Below the pieces are notes generated by a model. The model was not told the origin of the DNA. It saw only the letters and a program-made list of their open reading frames with translations, and searched no databases. Both the position numbers and the translations under genes were made by a program. Shown here one piece after another: positions 1 through 11,630 of a stretch of DNA of 64,000 nt (the first letter of the stretch is position 1; every line of letters starts with the position of its first letter). This DNA is from Austropuccinia psidii (lineage: Eukaryota > Basidiomycota > Pucciniomycetes > Pucciniales > Sphaerophragmiaceae), in assembly GCA_023105745.1 (NCBI GenBank), contig JALGQZ010000011.1, forward strand, positions 10,564,975-10,628,974. Reading direction: 5' to 3'.

Positions 1-1047
1 TTTACTTCTGAAAATTCCCTAAAATTTAACCAATCATTTTTCAGGTATAATACATAATAAAATCAACTTTGAGGCTGTTTAAGATTAATATTTAAAAGCA
101 TTTCCAAGCATGAAAAGTTGCGCAGAATTTTGAAATACACTCAATCTTGAAGAATCACTATATAAATCCAAATAAATCAAGTTTAAGAAGCTAATTTAAG
201 TCCAAATTAAATATAATAATATATAATACACATTATGTATTAACTTATTATATCATAAATAACTTTCTATTCTTCATAATATTTAAAAATAGAAACTGAA
301 TCAAATCTAGTGTTATTCAAGTGAAAGCTCCAAGTTAAATTTATTGACATTATTATGGAAATTTAAATCAATTTTGGTAGTCTTGATCAACTTGGAGGAC
401 TTCATTTGGTATAAAAAGACCTCCCAATAAAATCAAAAATCCTCAGAATTTAATCAAGCTTAGAAATAATATAATTAATTGAAGAAATATTAATAATAAT
501 AGATTTCTTTTAATTTAATCAGACTCATGTAAATTGTTACTTTTAAATAACAACATTTAATTATAAATTAATGAATGCATTTATATTATTAAATTTGTGT
601 TTCTCTCAAGTTAAACCCACTCTTATTTATATTTCCAAAGTTTTCACTTATAAATTACCTTTAAATACTATTTTTTGTTGATTTATTGTTATAATCATAA
701 CAGGGTTTTCTAAAAAGTAAGTATTTCTTAATTATTATATAATTTTATTGAATTTTATAATATTTTCATATTATAATGGTTATTTATTTATGAAGAAATT
801 ATACCAATATAAAATTAATTATTGTAGAATAACTTTACTATTCTTTTTTTTATATTATTAATAAACAATAATTATAGTTAATAATGATAGTTATTAGTAA
901 TATTATTATTATTGAATTCATAGATATTTATTATATGATATACGTATATATTATATATGATAATCATTATACATTTTTATATTATTTCTATACCACTCTA
1001 TTAATATTATTCAAGGAGTTCCTCTTAAAAATGGGAACAGACATAGT
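1..1047. other. AT-rich stretch without recognisable gene
   Basis: Very AT-rich with short A/T homopolymers and many stops in all frames. No coding region, RNA gene or LTR end is recognised. It is the left flank of element A1, whose target was an A-run: AAAAA is present on both sides of the element. It may be decayed LTR sequence, but I cannot align it to any family in the window by eye. Confidence 0.5.
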
Positions 1048-1052
1048 AAAAA

Positions 1053-2858
1053 TGTAAGGTGTGGATATGAAACTTTGATTAAAAATCAAGTACTTTTCCT
1101 GTCCTCAAAATTTGTATAAGGTAAAAATCAATTAAAAATAGTATGAAATATTATTTTTAAGAGAAAACATGCCAATTTTATTGTTTATAACTTTATTAGT
1201 ATAAAACAATAATATTATAAAAATTTATCCAAAAAATACTCTACAAGAGATATTTTAAAGCTACAAAAGAAATTTCTTCAAGAACAATTTCAATTGGAAT
1301 TAATTGAGCAAAGAACTGCAAGAAATTAATTAAAGAACAAAGTCTTTAAAAAGAATATTAAAGAGAAAACACGCCCAAAAGTGACCAGAGTGAATTTGGA
1401 AACAAAGTGACAAAGTTTACAGTGATGAAAGATGCTTTAATTCACTTTTGGGGTGGTTCAGGGGTAAAAATGATTATAAGAGTTACAAACAATGATTATA
1501 ATGATTTTTTCACGTGGTTTCAAAAGGATTAAAATGATTTAAAAATTGTGGTTGGAATCTTTTGATTGATTGGTTTAACAGTGTTTAAACTAATTAATAA
1601 AAGGAAAAGATTCTAACATGAAGAGAAAAGTGGGGCAAAGAAGACATTCTTTTATAGCCATCAATTCTCTTACTCCAAAAGTAAAATTTACTCTTGTCAG
1701 TCGTGAAAAACAGTCTGACAACAGAAAAGCCAATTATGGCATCATTGAACCCTGGTTTAGGCCAAAAAAGGGCTGGTTTAAGCCAATTTTAGCCATTTTA
1801 GACCCTTAAATCAGCCATTACTATAGCAATACCAGGCCTAGAGCCTTCAAAACACGTCAGAATGTGTGTAAGAGGCGTAGAAAGCAGTTAAAACTGTTTT
1901 TACTATGGTTGTTTTATCTTAAGGGTAGTTTTACCTTCTTGGCAACAGCTAAAACTACCCCAGTTGGTATCAAAACCTCATCATCAATTGAGTCCACAGA
2001 CCCTGTAACTCAATTCCAGGCCAAAAGTGATGAACCTTTGCGTGAATTTTGACATCCCACGCCTGTCAGCAAGGATTTTGGGGGTCTAGCTCCCCCTTAG
2101 AGCTGGAGTTCCTTCCCCCCCAAATTTAATCTTTCCAATTTATTTTTCCTTTAATTCCTCATCATGTATTATACTTATAATTTACATATGTAATTCAATT
2201 CAATTGTACAGTACAATACAGTAATAATTGACACCTCATATGTAAATCAAAGTTCACTTATGTAATACACGCGCACATTTTGACATTTCAATTGAATTCA
2301 ATTGAAAATACTTCAATTCCTCATAACTTCTAAACTAAACACAACACCTCAATTTCAACACAAAAATTGATGGTTAACACCACATGTGGTGTGAATTGAA
2401 TTAAGGTTTCGAGGATTTTCAACTTTTGTATTGAAAATACTAAAAACTTAATTTAAGCTTATTTAGAGTTGAGTTACAAGAATTTCACTCAGAGGTGACC
2501 CCACCTGATTTTTCATGAGGAATCCAATGGTGAAATAAATTTTATATGTTTATTTATTGGATAAAAAGTTATAATAATTTTTATTTAACTTTTTTCCAAA
2601 TTTATTTATTTTTTCACAATTTTGTTAAAATTTCATTTTTACTTAATTTTTTCAAGTATAAATGTAATTTTATACTTACAAAATTTAATGTATTTTTATT
2701 TTTAAATTGTAATTAATTTTTTATTTTTAATATAATTTTATATTTATATTTTGATTTTTATTTTAATAATATAAATAAATTCATTTTATTTATATTAATA
2801 TGTTTATTTTTTATATTTGTGGTCTTTTGGGTATATGAAATTACCTCTAAGGCTCACA
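1053..2858 (-). repeat. 3' LTR of A1 (LTR-A)
   Basis: 1806 bp, plus-strand ends TGTAAGG and CTCACA. It matches the LTR at 9281-11123 almost throughout. It lacks 25 nt present in the other LTR between two copies of an AAAATTTAT-like direct repeat, and about 12 nt in a TTTTAGCCA repeat, which looks like replication slippage. It abuts the polypurine tract at 2859. Confidence 0.93.
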
Positions 2859-2870
2859 TTCCCTCCCCCT
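2859..2870 (-). other. Polypurine tract of A1
   Basis: Sense strand reads AGGGGGAGGGAA directly before the LTR TG. This is the expected plus-strand primer site of a Ty3/gypsy element. The same tract lies next to the LTRs of A2 (30951-30962) and A5 (16074-16085). Confidence 0.85.
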
Positions 2871-2881
2871 AAAAAGGAATA

Positions 2882-5800
2882 TTACTTTGTAATATTGGTG
2901 TTTCTAGTGTGTCTGAATCTCCTGAGGAGTTTGGTAGCTTCTGGTATATCTTTTTCTTCTAACCATTCATCTTCACAAGTTGGGTCACTGTACCTAACAA
3001 GGTATTCCCTTACTTTTTTGGTTCTTAATTTCGTTTCTTTAAGAACTTTGGTAATTTTCTTAGTACCAGATGTCTCAATAGGAGGTATAACTTGGGGAAT
3101 CTTATTCCTCAAGGGAAATTTCTCAGCATTACTAGATTTGTATGGCTTTATCAAGCTTACTGGAAATGTAGGGTGCTTATTGCTAAGTTCTTCAGATAAC
3201 TCTACTTCAACAGCATTTTCTCCATGGAGGGCCTTAATCACAAAAGGTCCTGCAAAGGAGTCTTTCAACTTTTTACATCCTTTGATGTTATTGAAGTTAG
3301 TGGTGGATACAAGAACTAGATCCCCCACTTTGAAATCTGGAGTTGCATGAGATTTATTACATTTGTCTTTAGCATATGAAAAAGAGTCCTCCATGCATCT
3401 CACTGCATGCTTTCTAGCTTTGTCTAGCATTCCTTTGAAGCTAGCAGCTGTGGGATGTATTTCAATTAAGTCTTTCCTCAAGGAATCTTGGGGTAACTTG
3501 GGGTTCCATCCTTTTTCTAGAATAGCAGGAGTCTGATTGGTACTGGCATGGATTGGTGTTTTATATGCTAATTCTAGTTCTGGTAACAGAGTACACCAAT
3601 CATGGGTAAATCCATCACAATCTTTGAATTAAAGGACATATGCACAAAATCTTCTGACCATGTCCTCTAAAGTTTGGATCATTCTTTCAGCCAGGCCATC
3701 AGTTTGTGGGTGGTAGGCTGTAGAGAAAGACAGTTTAGTGCCAAATAGTTGGTGAAGATTTGTCCATAGTGCTGAAGTGAATTTGGGATCTCTATCACTG
3801 ATGATATTTGGAAATATCCCAGTCCATGACACTACTCTATTCCATATCAGAAGAGCTGTATCCATGGCTGTATCATCTTTGTGACATGGTAAAAAGATTG
3901 GAGTTTTACTGAATCTGTCCACAATTACTAGGCAAGCATTATAGCTCCTGTCACCTCCTGGTGGTAGGCCAGTTACCCAATCCATATGGACAATTTCCCA
4001 AGGTCTGTTTGGTTCTTGGATTTTTATCATATTTCCAAGTCTTTTGCCAGTGGATTTATTTGCCTTTTGGCATCTGTCACAGGTTTTGCAATACTCTGCG
4101 ACATCTTTCTGCCACATTGGCCACCATATGTAGGTCTTTACTTTCTCTCTTGTTCTGTCTTCAGACAGATGTCCTGAAAAGGGACTATCATGGCATTCTT
4201 TCAGTACAAGATTGATTAATGACCTGTCTACAACTGTCATGACACATGTGTGCTTGGTTCTGTGGTAAATTATACCATCCAGTAGGTGAAATCTTCCTTC
4301 ATAATAAGATTTTCTCCATACTTCATCCAAGGCATGTATTAGAGAGTTGTCTTTACAGTCTTTGTTAAGTAATTGGCATAAGATGCTACAATTCTTATCT
4401 TGAGTGTAGCTACTTCTGACTTCTTCAAAGAAGGTGGTGTTCAAGTCTGTAACACTTACTCCTTCTATTGGAATTTGTGGTGAAGCTTCTTCTGGAACAT
4501 AAGCAGGATTATCAATATTATTTGGTAAAGGACATCTTCTTAGTCCATCTGCATTCTTATGAATATTCCCATCCTTATGAACAATAGTCATATTGCCTCT
4601 GTATTCCTGTATGGCTATTTGCCATCTGAGCATGTGTCTGTTGGGTGTTTTCATATTCAAAAGTGATTTGACAGCTGTACAATCTGTTATCACTTCAAAA
4701 ACACATCCCTCTAAAAAGTAGTTCAATTTGTCCAAGGCCCAGACAAGGCATAGACATTCCATTTGACTTGCTCCATATCTGGCTTCAGTTGGTTTGATTT
4801 GCCTGGATATGAAACATATGGGTCCTTCTACAGGCTTATCATTTATGATCTGAACTTGGTGAAGTGCAGCACCTAGTCCATCCCCTGATGCATCAATATA
4901 CAGTTTGAAAGGCAATTTAAAGTCTGGCATCAGTAAGAGTGGAGCAGTGGTCAATGCTTCTCTTAGAGACTCAAAAGCTTTGACTCTGTCAACAGTCATC
5001 TCAAATACTGTGTCTTTGTCACACAACTTATAAAGTGGTCTTGCTATGGATGCAAAATCTGTAATGTGTTGCCTGTAATATCCTGCAAAACCTAAGAATG
5101 ACTGAATTTCCTTCTTATTCTGAGGCATGGGTTTTAACAATACTGCTGCAACTTTGTTTTTGTCAATTCCAAGGGACAAACCAGATACAACATGTCCTAG
5201 TGCCTTAAGTTCTTTAAATCCAAAATGACATTTCTTCAAGGATATTTTCATGTTTACTGATTGGATTTTTATCAAAACTCTTGATAATATGTACATGTGC
5301 TCCTCCCAAGTCTTTGAACAGATCATAATGTCATCAATGTAAATGATTAACCATCCCTCTGAGAGTTCTTCAGGGAAGATTTCATTCATCATTCTTTGGA
5401 AGTGTGAAGGCGCATTTTTGATACCAAAGGGCATCCTTAAGTATTCATACACTCCACAATGAACAATAATTCTCAAGTATTTTCTTGCTCTTGGTGTTAC
5501 CACATTTTGATGGAATCCTTTAAGGGCATCCATAGTGGTTATATACACTGCTTGAGATATTTGAGTAAGGGCAATTTGGATTTTTGGTATTGGGTATCTG
5601 TCTGGGACAGTGTAAGTGTTCAGAGCTCTAAAGTCCCCAACCATTCTGGATTTTCCATTATGCCACGCCACTATGACTGGTGTAGTTATTTCTACTTCCT
5701 CATTGTGGCCTACTTTTCTTATTACACCAAGGTCTAGAAGTTCTTTGATATGAATTTCTAGAGCTTCTCTTGATTTTGGACTTGCTGGATAAGCAGGTCT

Positions 5801-8800
5801 TCTTAAGAGTGGTGGATAAGGTCTCTCAATGTTAAGAATGATGTCAACTTCATGACCAATAATTGCTCCCAGAGGTTCTTTGTCTGTAGCAAATGCTCCT
5901 CTGTGGTCATACAAAAGGGAAGAAAGTTCATTTTCTTGTTTATCAGTCAGATGAAGGCTTATTTCAGCCTCATTTAACTGTTCAGACTTGAATTTCTCTA
6001 ACTCTAAGTTAACTGGTGATACTTTGTTTACTGTAATTTGTCTTTTAAATGGTAAAAAGGCAAATTTCTGGCGCTTATTGTCCCCAATTGTAAAGTATCT
6101 GTCTTTGTTATTATGTAAATCTATCCCATACATGATTAAATAGTCATTTCCCAATATAAAATGGGTACTAGAGCAATTTTCCATAACAACAAATTCAACT
6201 GTGATCCTTAAATTCCCATTTATGTGTGGGAATATGACATTGGTCTCAAAGATGCCTAATGCTTTCATTGGGTTACTTGCACTGTTGAATTTTATACCAT
6301 CAATTGGTAACAATTGGTCTTCAAAATTTGGTACACAAGTCTTAAGAAAAGATTTTACAACACAAGAGCAGAAGGCTCCTGGGTCAAGCAAAAGTTTGGT
6401 GGGCTTGTTGTCAATCACCACTTCTGTTATACAGGAATTACCAGCTGTATAACCTTTTTCCCTGTTTGGTTTTGTCTTCATAAGTTGTGCATCTTGAACT
6501 TTGGATAAATCAACTTGACCATTGCTCAATTGTGGTAAGTGGGAATAAGATTCCATGATGTCAAAAGTGGCATTGATATTTTCTATATCTTTTGAAGATT
6601 CAGAAAATATGGATGACTTATCATCTGAATTGTCTTCAATTATGTCTTCTTTTTCAACATCTGGTCCCTTTTCAATGTCAATTTCATTGATTTTTCCCTT
6701 TTTTGGACATGTATTGGCTAAATGGGTGGTGCTTTGGCAAATATGGCACTTTCTGACTGTATCTGCAGATTTATATTTAATATTATTAGAATTTTCTTTG
6801 GGGTTTTTGTCCACAGAATCTTTCCAAGGTGTATTAAACCTTGTTTTGAGATTCACCCTACTAGAACCAATTTTGGTTCTGGTGGTTACTTCTTCTAGTA
6901 TATTGATAATATCTTCTGCTGAAGATTGTTCAGTAGTCCTGCTTTTGACAGCATGCTCTAAGTCACCTCCACATTGTCTCAGAATTTTTCTATGGATCAT
7001 AAATTCTGACATGTCAGGATATAATGCTGTTAATCTGAGCTTTTGTTGGCAAAACCATGGTAAAGCTTTGTCTTTATCAGCATTAAATTTGGCAGATGCA
7101 AAGGCTGTTTCAACCTCAAACCTCCAAGCATCATTTGCCCATTTGTTGATGATTTGGGTTTTCCACCAAGTCCAACTCTGGTGTCCATGTGCTTGTCTTA
7201 TTTTGATGTACCATCTGTGAGCTGATCTGGTAAACAAGGTGTTAAACCTGGCTGTTACCAATCTGTCTGGTAATTCAAAATCCTCTTTGATCATGTCAAT
7301 ACCTCTAATGAATTCCATATGGTCATACTCTCCTTCACCACTGAAGTGAGGCCATTCTTTAAGTTTTGGAACTTCTTTCAAGAGTGCTTGGCCCATTGAT
7401 GGTTCCAAGTTATGAAAAGAAGTGGATAATTCATTTTTTAATTGTGAATTATCAGGATCCAATACTTGTGTATTTGAAATTCTTGTGCCCTCATTTTGAT
7501 TTAGAGGTGTAGACATTCTTGGTAAGGTGTTCAGTATTTGTTCAATGTTATTCATTTTACTGTTTCTACACCTTTGAGAATTTCTGTATTCATGTTGGAA
7601 GCTTTGTATTAAATTTATTACTTCAATTTTATACATGTCTTCCTTATGTGTCAGCTCTTGCCATAACTCTGTCTGTCTTGTATTATCAGCAGTGACTTGA
7701 TTCAATTTCATTGATAATTTTGATACTTCTTCTTGTGAAGCATCAAAACACTTTTTCAAGGCAATGGTATATGTCTTTACTTCAGTAAATGAATTTGAAA
7801 TGTCATCAAGGACTTTCTTGTTATCTGTTTTGATAATATTTATGGCTTGTTTAATTCTTGTTTCAATTATGTCATCAATATTGAATTTAGAATATTTATC
7901 TGTTAATTCTTTAATAATGGCAGATTGTTCATTTATTTTATTGTTAGAAGAATTATCATTATTGGAATTTTTAATTGTTCTTAAAACTTTTTCAAAACAC
8001 ATAAGTGTTTCATTAATTTGGCACAGACTCAGGTTGTTTGTTTTAATGTTGTTACAAATGGTTTCATTTTTATCAGAAAGATGTTTTTTCACGTCATTTA
8101 TAGCATTATACAACTCTGGGATGGAATCAAATATGTCAGAAATCATTTCTGGAATCTTAATCTGGCTTCCTCCTTCTTCTGTAATTCCATAATGGTTCTG
8201 GCCATCTGAAATAAATTCTCCATGGCATCCTGCTGAATCTTTGGGATTCTGTAGCCCTGGCTGTAAGGTTTTGGGGCTGGTGCCTTCCCTTTGCCCTTGT
8301 TTGGAGTTTGTGGCTGCTTTTTCACGTTGGAATTGCTTCTGCTGGCCACTGGGGCTGTTTTTGGCACTGGTTTGGGTGGTGGAGGGTTGTTTTTCCTCCA
8401 TTCTAGTGTCAAAAGCATCATGTTTTTCTTCTCCATCAATGGATGCCATCCATTGAGCAATTTGCAAGTGTTGGGATGGCCCAAGAATTTTCTTACTGTC
8501 AGGTAAGAATTCATGCAATTCTTCCACAGGTCTGCAAGGATCTGGTACTCCTTGAATTGGAGTGCATTGTTGTATGCACTGTGGCTGACTTTGTATATGT
8601 CCACAGAGGCTTGTTGTGGCGGTGTCAGCTCTTTTTGAAGGTAAAATAGTATTATCAGCTTCAGAATGACCCAATTTAGTTGTTTGGAAGTCATCAACTG
8701 ACCCTTTTCCTTCTGTACCTGGTTGGCCTCTGCCATAATCACGTCTATTACCTTTTTGGGAGCTGCTTGAGGGGTTGTAGCTGGCTCCTGACCTGGTTGA

Positions 8801-8806
8801 AGGCAT
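2882..8806 (-). pseudogene. Gag-Pol polyprotein of chromovirus A1, one nonsense codon
   Basis: One reading frame of 1975 codons, interrupted only by TAA at 3631-3629. The following 249 codons (to 2882) are in the same frame. Sister copies have Glu there, so this is a single GAA to TAA change. Approximate residues: N-terminal region overlapping ORF1 1-220; Gag coiled coil 220-440; Gag core with [11 protein letters not shown] near 485; zinc knuckle CHIC...H...C near 690; protease near 807 with DPGA instead of D(S/T)GA; RT from about 1000 with YIDD at 5330-5341; RNase H 1300-1430 (YIDAS, TDC, NADG); integrase HHCC near 1540-1580 and D,D,E near 1606, 1668 and 1706. The segment after the stop holds the GPY/F module and a chromodomain ending in LLRRFRHTR. 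The first ATG (8806) lies inside the predicted ORF1 intron. Confidence 0.92.
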
Positions 8807-9056
8807 AATTATGGTTTAAAAAGGCTTAAAATAGTATTTTTACGTCAAAAAAACTTACTATTGGCCAAATTCATAGCTTTCTGAAGAGTATTACTTATGT
8901 CCAAGTTAATTAATTCAGAAGATATTGGTTCAGGTTGATTATTTTGAGTCACAATTACAGTACTATTATGGTCTGAATTAATAGTGCTTGCAGGAACAAT
9001 GCTGGTGACTGTTGAGGCTGTTTCAATGTTTTCTTGTCTTACCACGTTGTCAGACA
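8143..9056 (-). CDS. ORF1, predicted spliced accessory protein overlapping gag
   Basis: Predicted exons 9056-8859 (198 nt) and 8792-8143, joined by removing a 66-nt intron. The leader exon follows a TTTTAG acceptor, runs in frame ([13 protein letters not shown]...) and ends in codon phase 1. It joins a second exon reading QEPA...[13 protein letters not shown] and on to [11 protein letters not shown] and EEARLRFQK, then stops at 8143. This exon is in the +1 frame relative to gag-pol and covers its first 220 codons. The protein looks helical, then Pro/Lys-rich, with a GWHP motif and a C-terminal amphipathic stretch. Function is unknown. The copy in A2 has ATG where A1 has GTG (DNMVRQ versus DNVVRQ), so A1 may have lost its start, or the start may lie in a still earlier exon. 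The conserved GYRIPK motif recurs in the E3 element. Confidence 0.62.
8793..8858 (-). other. Predicted 66-nt intron between ORF1 exons (A1)
   Basis: The donor is GTAAGT (consensus) and the acceptor is CAACCAG. Splicing joins AAT-A to GT-CAG, keeping the ORF1 frame. The gag-pol ATG (8806-8804) lies 14 nt before the acceptor, so splicing deletes the gag-pol start. The same arrangement occurs in A2, E3 and D4. Confidence 0.6.
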
Positions 9057-9262
9057 CTAAAATTAATGAAAAAGCCAATTAATTAAGTAAAAAAAAAGGT
9101 TATTTCAAAAAAGAAATAAAAATATAAGCCTCACTTATAATATGAAAAAAGTTATTTTTTATGGATTTTTGAATTATAAGTATTTTTTATATGTTTTTAA
9201 ATTTTTCAATATAAGAAAAAAGGATTTAAAAAGAGTAAAAAAATATGTCACAGGTAAAATAT

Positions 9263-9278
9263 CATGGCCAGGCCCCCA
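9263..9278 (-). other. Primer-binding-site candidate (A1)
   Basis: Sense TGGGGGCCTGGCCATG, two bases after the 5' LTR end. It starts with TGG as expected for pairing with a tRNA CCA end. The same 16-mer is in E3 and a near-identical one is in A2. I could not assign the tRNA. Confidence 0.6.
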
Positions 9279-9280
9279 AC

Positions 9281-11123
9281 TGTAAGGTGTGGATATGAAA
9301 CTTTGATTAAAAATCAAGTACTTTTCCTGTCCTCAAAATTTGTATAAGGTAAAAATCAATTAAAAATAGTATGAAATATTATTTTTAAGAGAAAACACGC
9401 CAATTTTATTGTTTATAACTTTATTAGTATAAAACAATAATATTATAAAAATTTATTGTTTTACCAACAATAAAAATTTATCCAAAAAATACTCTACAAG
9501 AGATATTTTAAGGCTACAAAAGAAATTTCTTCAAGAGCAATTTCAATTGGAATTAATTGAGCAAAGAACTGCAAGCAATTAATTAAAGAAGAAAGTCTTT
9601 AAAAAGAATATTAAAGAGAAAACATGCCCAAAAGTGACCAGAGTGAATTTGGAAACAAAGTGACAAAGTTTACAGTGATGAAAGATGCTTTAATTCACTT
9701 TTGGGGTGGTTCAGGGGTAAAAATGATTATAAGAGTTACAAACAATGATTATAATGATTTTTTCAGGTGGTTTTAAAAGGATTAAAATGATTTAAAAATG
9801 GTGGTTGGAATCTTTCGATTGATTGGTTTAACAGTGTTTAAACTAATTAATAAAAGAAAAAGATTCTAACATGAAGAGAAAAGTGGGGCAAAGAAGACAT
9901 TCTTTTATAGCCATCAATTTTCTTACTACAAAAGTAAAACTTACTCTTGTAAGTCGTGAAAAACAGTCTGACAACAGAAAAGCCAATTATGGCATCATTG
10001 AACCCTGGTTTAGGCCAAAAAAGGGCTGGTTTAAGCCAATTTTAGCCAATTTTAGCCATTTTAGACCCTTAAATCAGCCATTACTATAGCAATACCAGGC
10101 CTAGAGCCTTCAAAACACGTCAGAATGTGTGTAAGAGGCGTAGAAAGCAGTTAAAACTGTTTTTACTATGGTTGTTTTATCTTAAGGGTAGTTTTACCTT
10201 CTTGGCAACAGCTAAAACTACCCCAGTTGGTATCAAAACCTCATCATCAATTGAGTCCACAGACCCTGTAACTCGATTCCAGGCCAAAAGTGATGAACCT
10301 TTGCGTGAATTTTGACATCCCACGCCTGTCAGCAAGGATTTTGGGGGTCTAGCTCCCCCTTAGAGCTGGAGTTCCTTTTCCCCCCCAAATTTAATCTTTC
10401 CAATTTATTTTTCCTTTAATTCCTCATCATGTATTATACTTAAAATTTACATATGTAATTCAATTTAATTGTACAGTACAATACAGTAATAATTGACACC
10501 TCATATGTAAATCAAAGTTCACTTATGTAATACATGCGCACATTTTGACATTTCAATTGAATTCAATTGAAAATACTTCAATTCCTCATAACTTCTAAAC
10601 TAAACACAACACCTCAATTTCAACACAAAAATTGATGGTTAACACCACATGTGGTGTGAATTAAATTAAGGCTTTGAGGATTTTCAAATTTTGTATTGAA
10701 AATACTAAAAACTTAATTTAAGCTTATTTAGAGTTGAGTTACAAGAATTTCACTCAGAGGTGACCCCACCTGATTTTTTATGAGGAATCCAATGGTGAAA
10801 TAAATTTTATATGTTTATTTATTGGATAAAAAGTTATAATAATTTTTATTTAACTTTTTTCCAAATTTATTTATTTTTTCACAATTTTGTTAAAATTTCA
10901 TTTTTACTTAATTTTTTCAAGTATAAATGTAATTTTATACTTACAAAATTTAATGTATTTTTATTTTTAAATTGTAATTAATTTTTTATCTTTAATATAG
11001 TTTTATATTTATATTTTGATTTTTATTTTAATAATATAAATAAATTAATTTTATTTATATTAATATGTTTATTTTTTATATTTGTGGTCTTTTGGGTATA
11101 TGAAATTACCTCTAAGGCTCACA
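9281..11123 (-). repeat. 5' LTR of A1 (LTR-A)
   Basis: 1843 bp. In sense orientation it starts TGTGAGCC at 11123 and ends CCTTACA at 9281. It holds the promoter (TATA box 9909-9902) and an AATAAA-type polyadenylation region. The TGAGTCA palindrome of other family-A LTRs is mutated in both A1 LTRs. Confidence 0.92.
9902..9909 (-). promoter_or_regulatory. TATA box in 5' LTR of A1
   Basis: Sense TATAAAAG. It is conserved at the same place in the other LTR-A copies (for example 23949-23956). This is the likely core promoter for the element RNA. Confidence 0.55.
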
Positions 11124-11128
11124 AAAAA

Positions 11129-11522
11129 AACTGAATTAAGATTAATTTAATTATTAGTTCCATAGTCAAATATTACAAAAGGACCACACTTCATTGGTCT
11201 GTGATCCAAAATATGAATTTTAGATGAGAGGTGAAGATTAAGTTTTATGCACAGCAGGAGTTTAAAACCCTATTGTACTGGTTTATTCTTATTGGTTTTT
11301 AATAAGAATAATATATTATAAAAGGGGAATTTCTCTTCTTTCATATGGTCACATTTGAAGAATAAATGTTTTGGGTTCTGATTTTTGTTTCTTTGGACCT
11401 ATTGTACCTTTGTTTAGTTTAATAAATGTTGAGGGTGTGTATTTCCATCATTTCTTGTGTACCATGTTTATATTACATTTAAATTTAAGTCTTGTGCTTT
11501 GGTTTTAAGTCAGAGGATGATA
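11129..11522 (-). repeat. LTR-D fragment, minus orientation
   Basis: Aligns by eye with the end of the D4 LTR (57000-57418). Shared landmarks are an AGATGAGAGGTGAA-type block, a TTATGCACAGCA block, and a terminal CTTGTGCTTTGG block followed by a degenerate LTR end near 11522. The other side was cut by the A1 insertion or is too decayed to follow. Confidence 0.65.
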
Positions 11523-11630
11523 GAATCATTTTCCTAGCATGAATCTAGCAAAACCCTAAATTTTAAAAAAAATATTCAAGTTCTCTTTGATCTTTTTTCT
11601 TCCTAATTCTTTTTTTAAGCTTAGTAAGAC

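Larger units (their letters stand above)
1053..11123 (-). mobile_element. Full-length Ty3/gypsy chromovirus A1
   Basis: Complete LTR retrotransposon read on the minus strand. It has two LTRs with TG...CA ends (sense TGTGAGCC...CCTTACA), a primer-binding-like site next to the 5' LTR, a polypurine tract next to the 3' LTR, and a 5-bp target duplication AAAAA at 1048-1052 and 11124-11128. The internal region codes for ORF1, Gag, protease, RT, RNase H, integrase and a chromodomain. The two LTRs look nearly identical apart from short length changes, and the coding frame has one nonsense codon, so this is the youngest-looking copy in the window. It could still be mobilised in trans. Sister copies are A2 (22762-34293), A5 (14273-16920) and several solo LTRs. 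Confidence 0.93.

Noticed and set aside
1618..1809. 60-90-codon frame MKRKVGQRRHSF... recurring at 9871, 23796, 33492, 51204 and 53229
   Set aside because: It lies antisense within LTR-A around the TATA box. It recurs because the LTR recurs. Lengths differ between copies and there is no sign of a conserved end.
6555..7220. Long plus-strand frames inside A1 gag-pol
   Set aside because: Shadow frames of the minus-strand polyprotein. Hydrophobic, with no domain features.
9263..9278. Assignment of the PBS to a particular tRNA
   Set aside because: I could not match the complement to a specific tRNA 3' end from memory with confidence.
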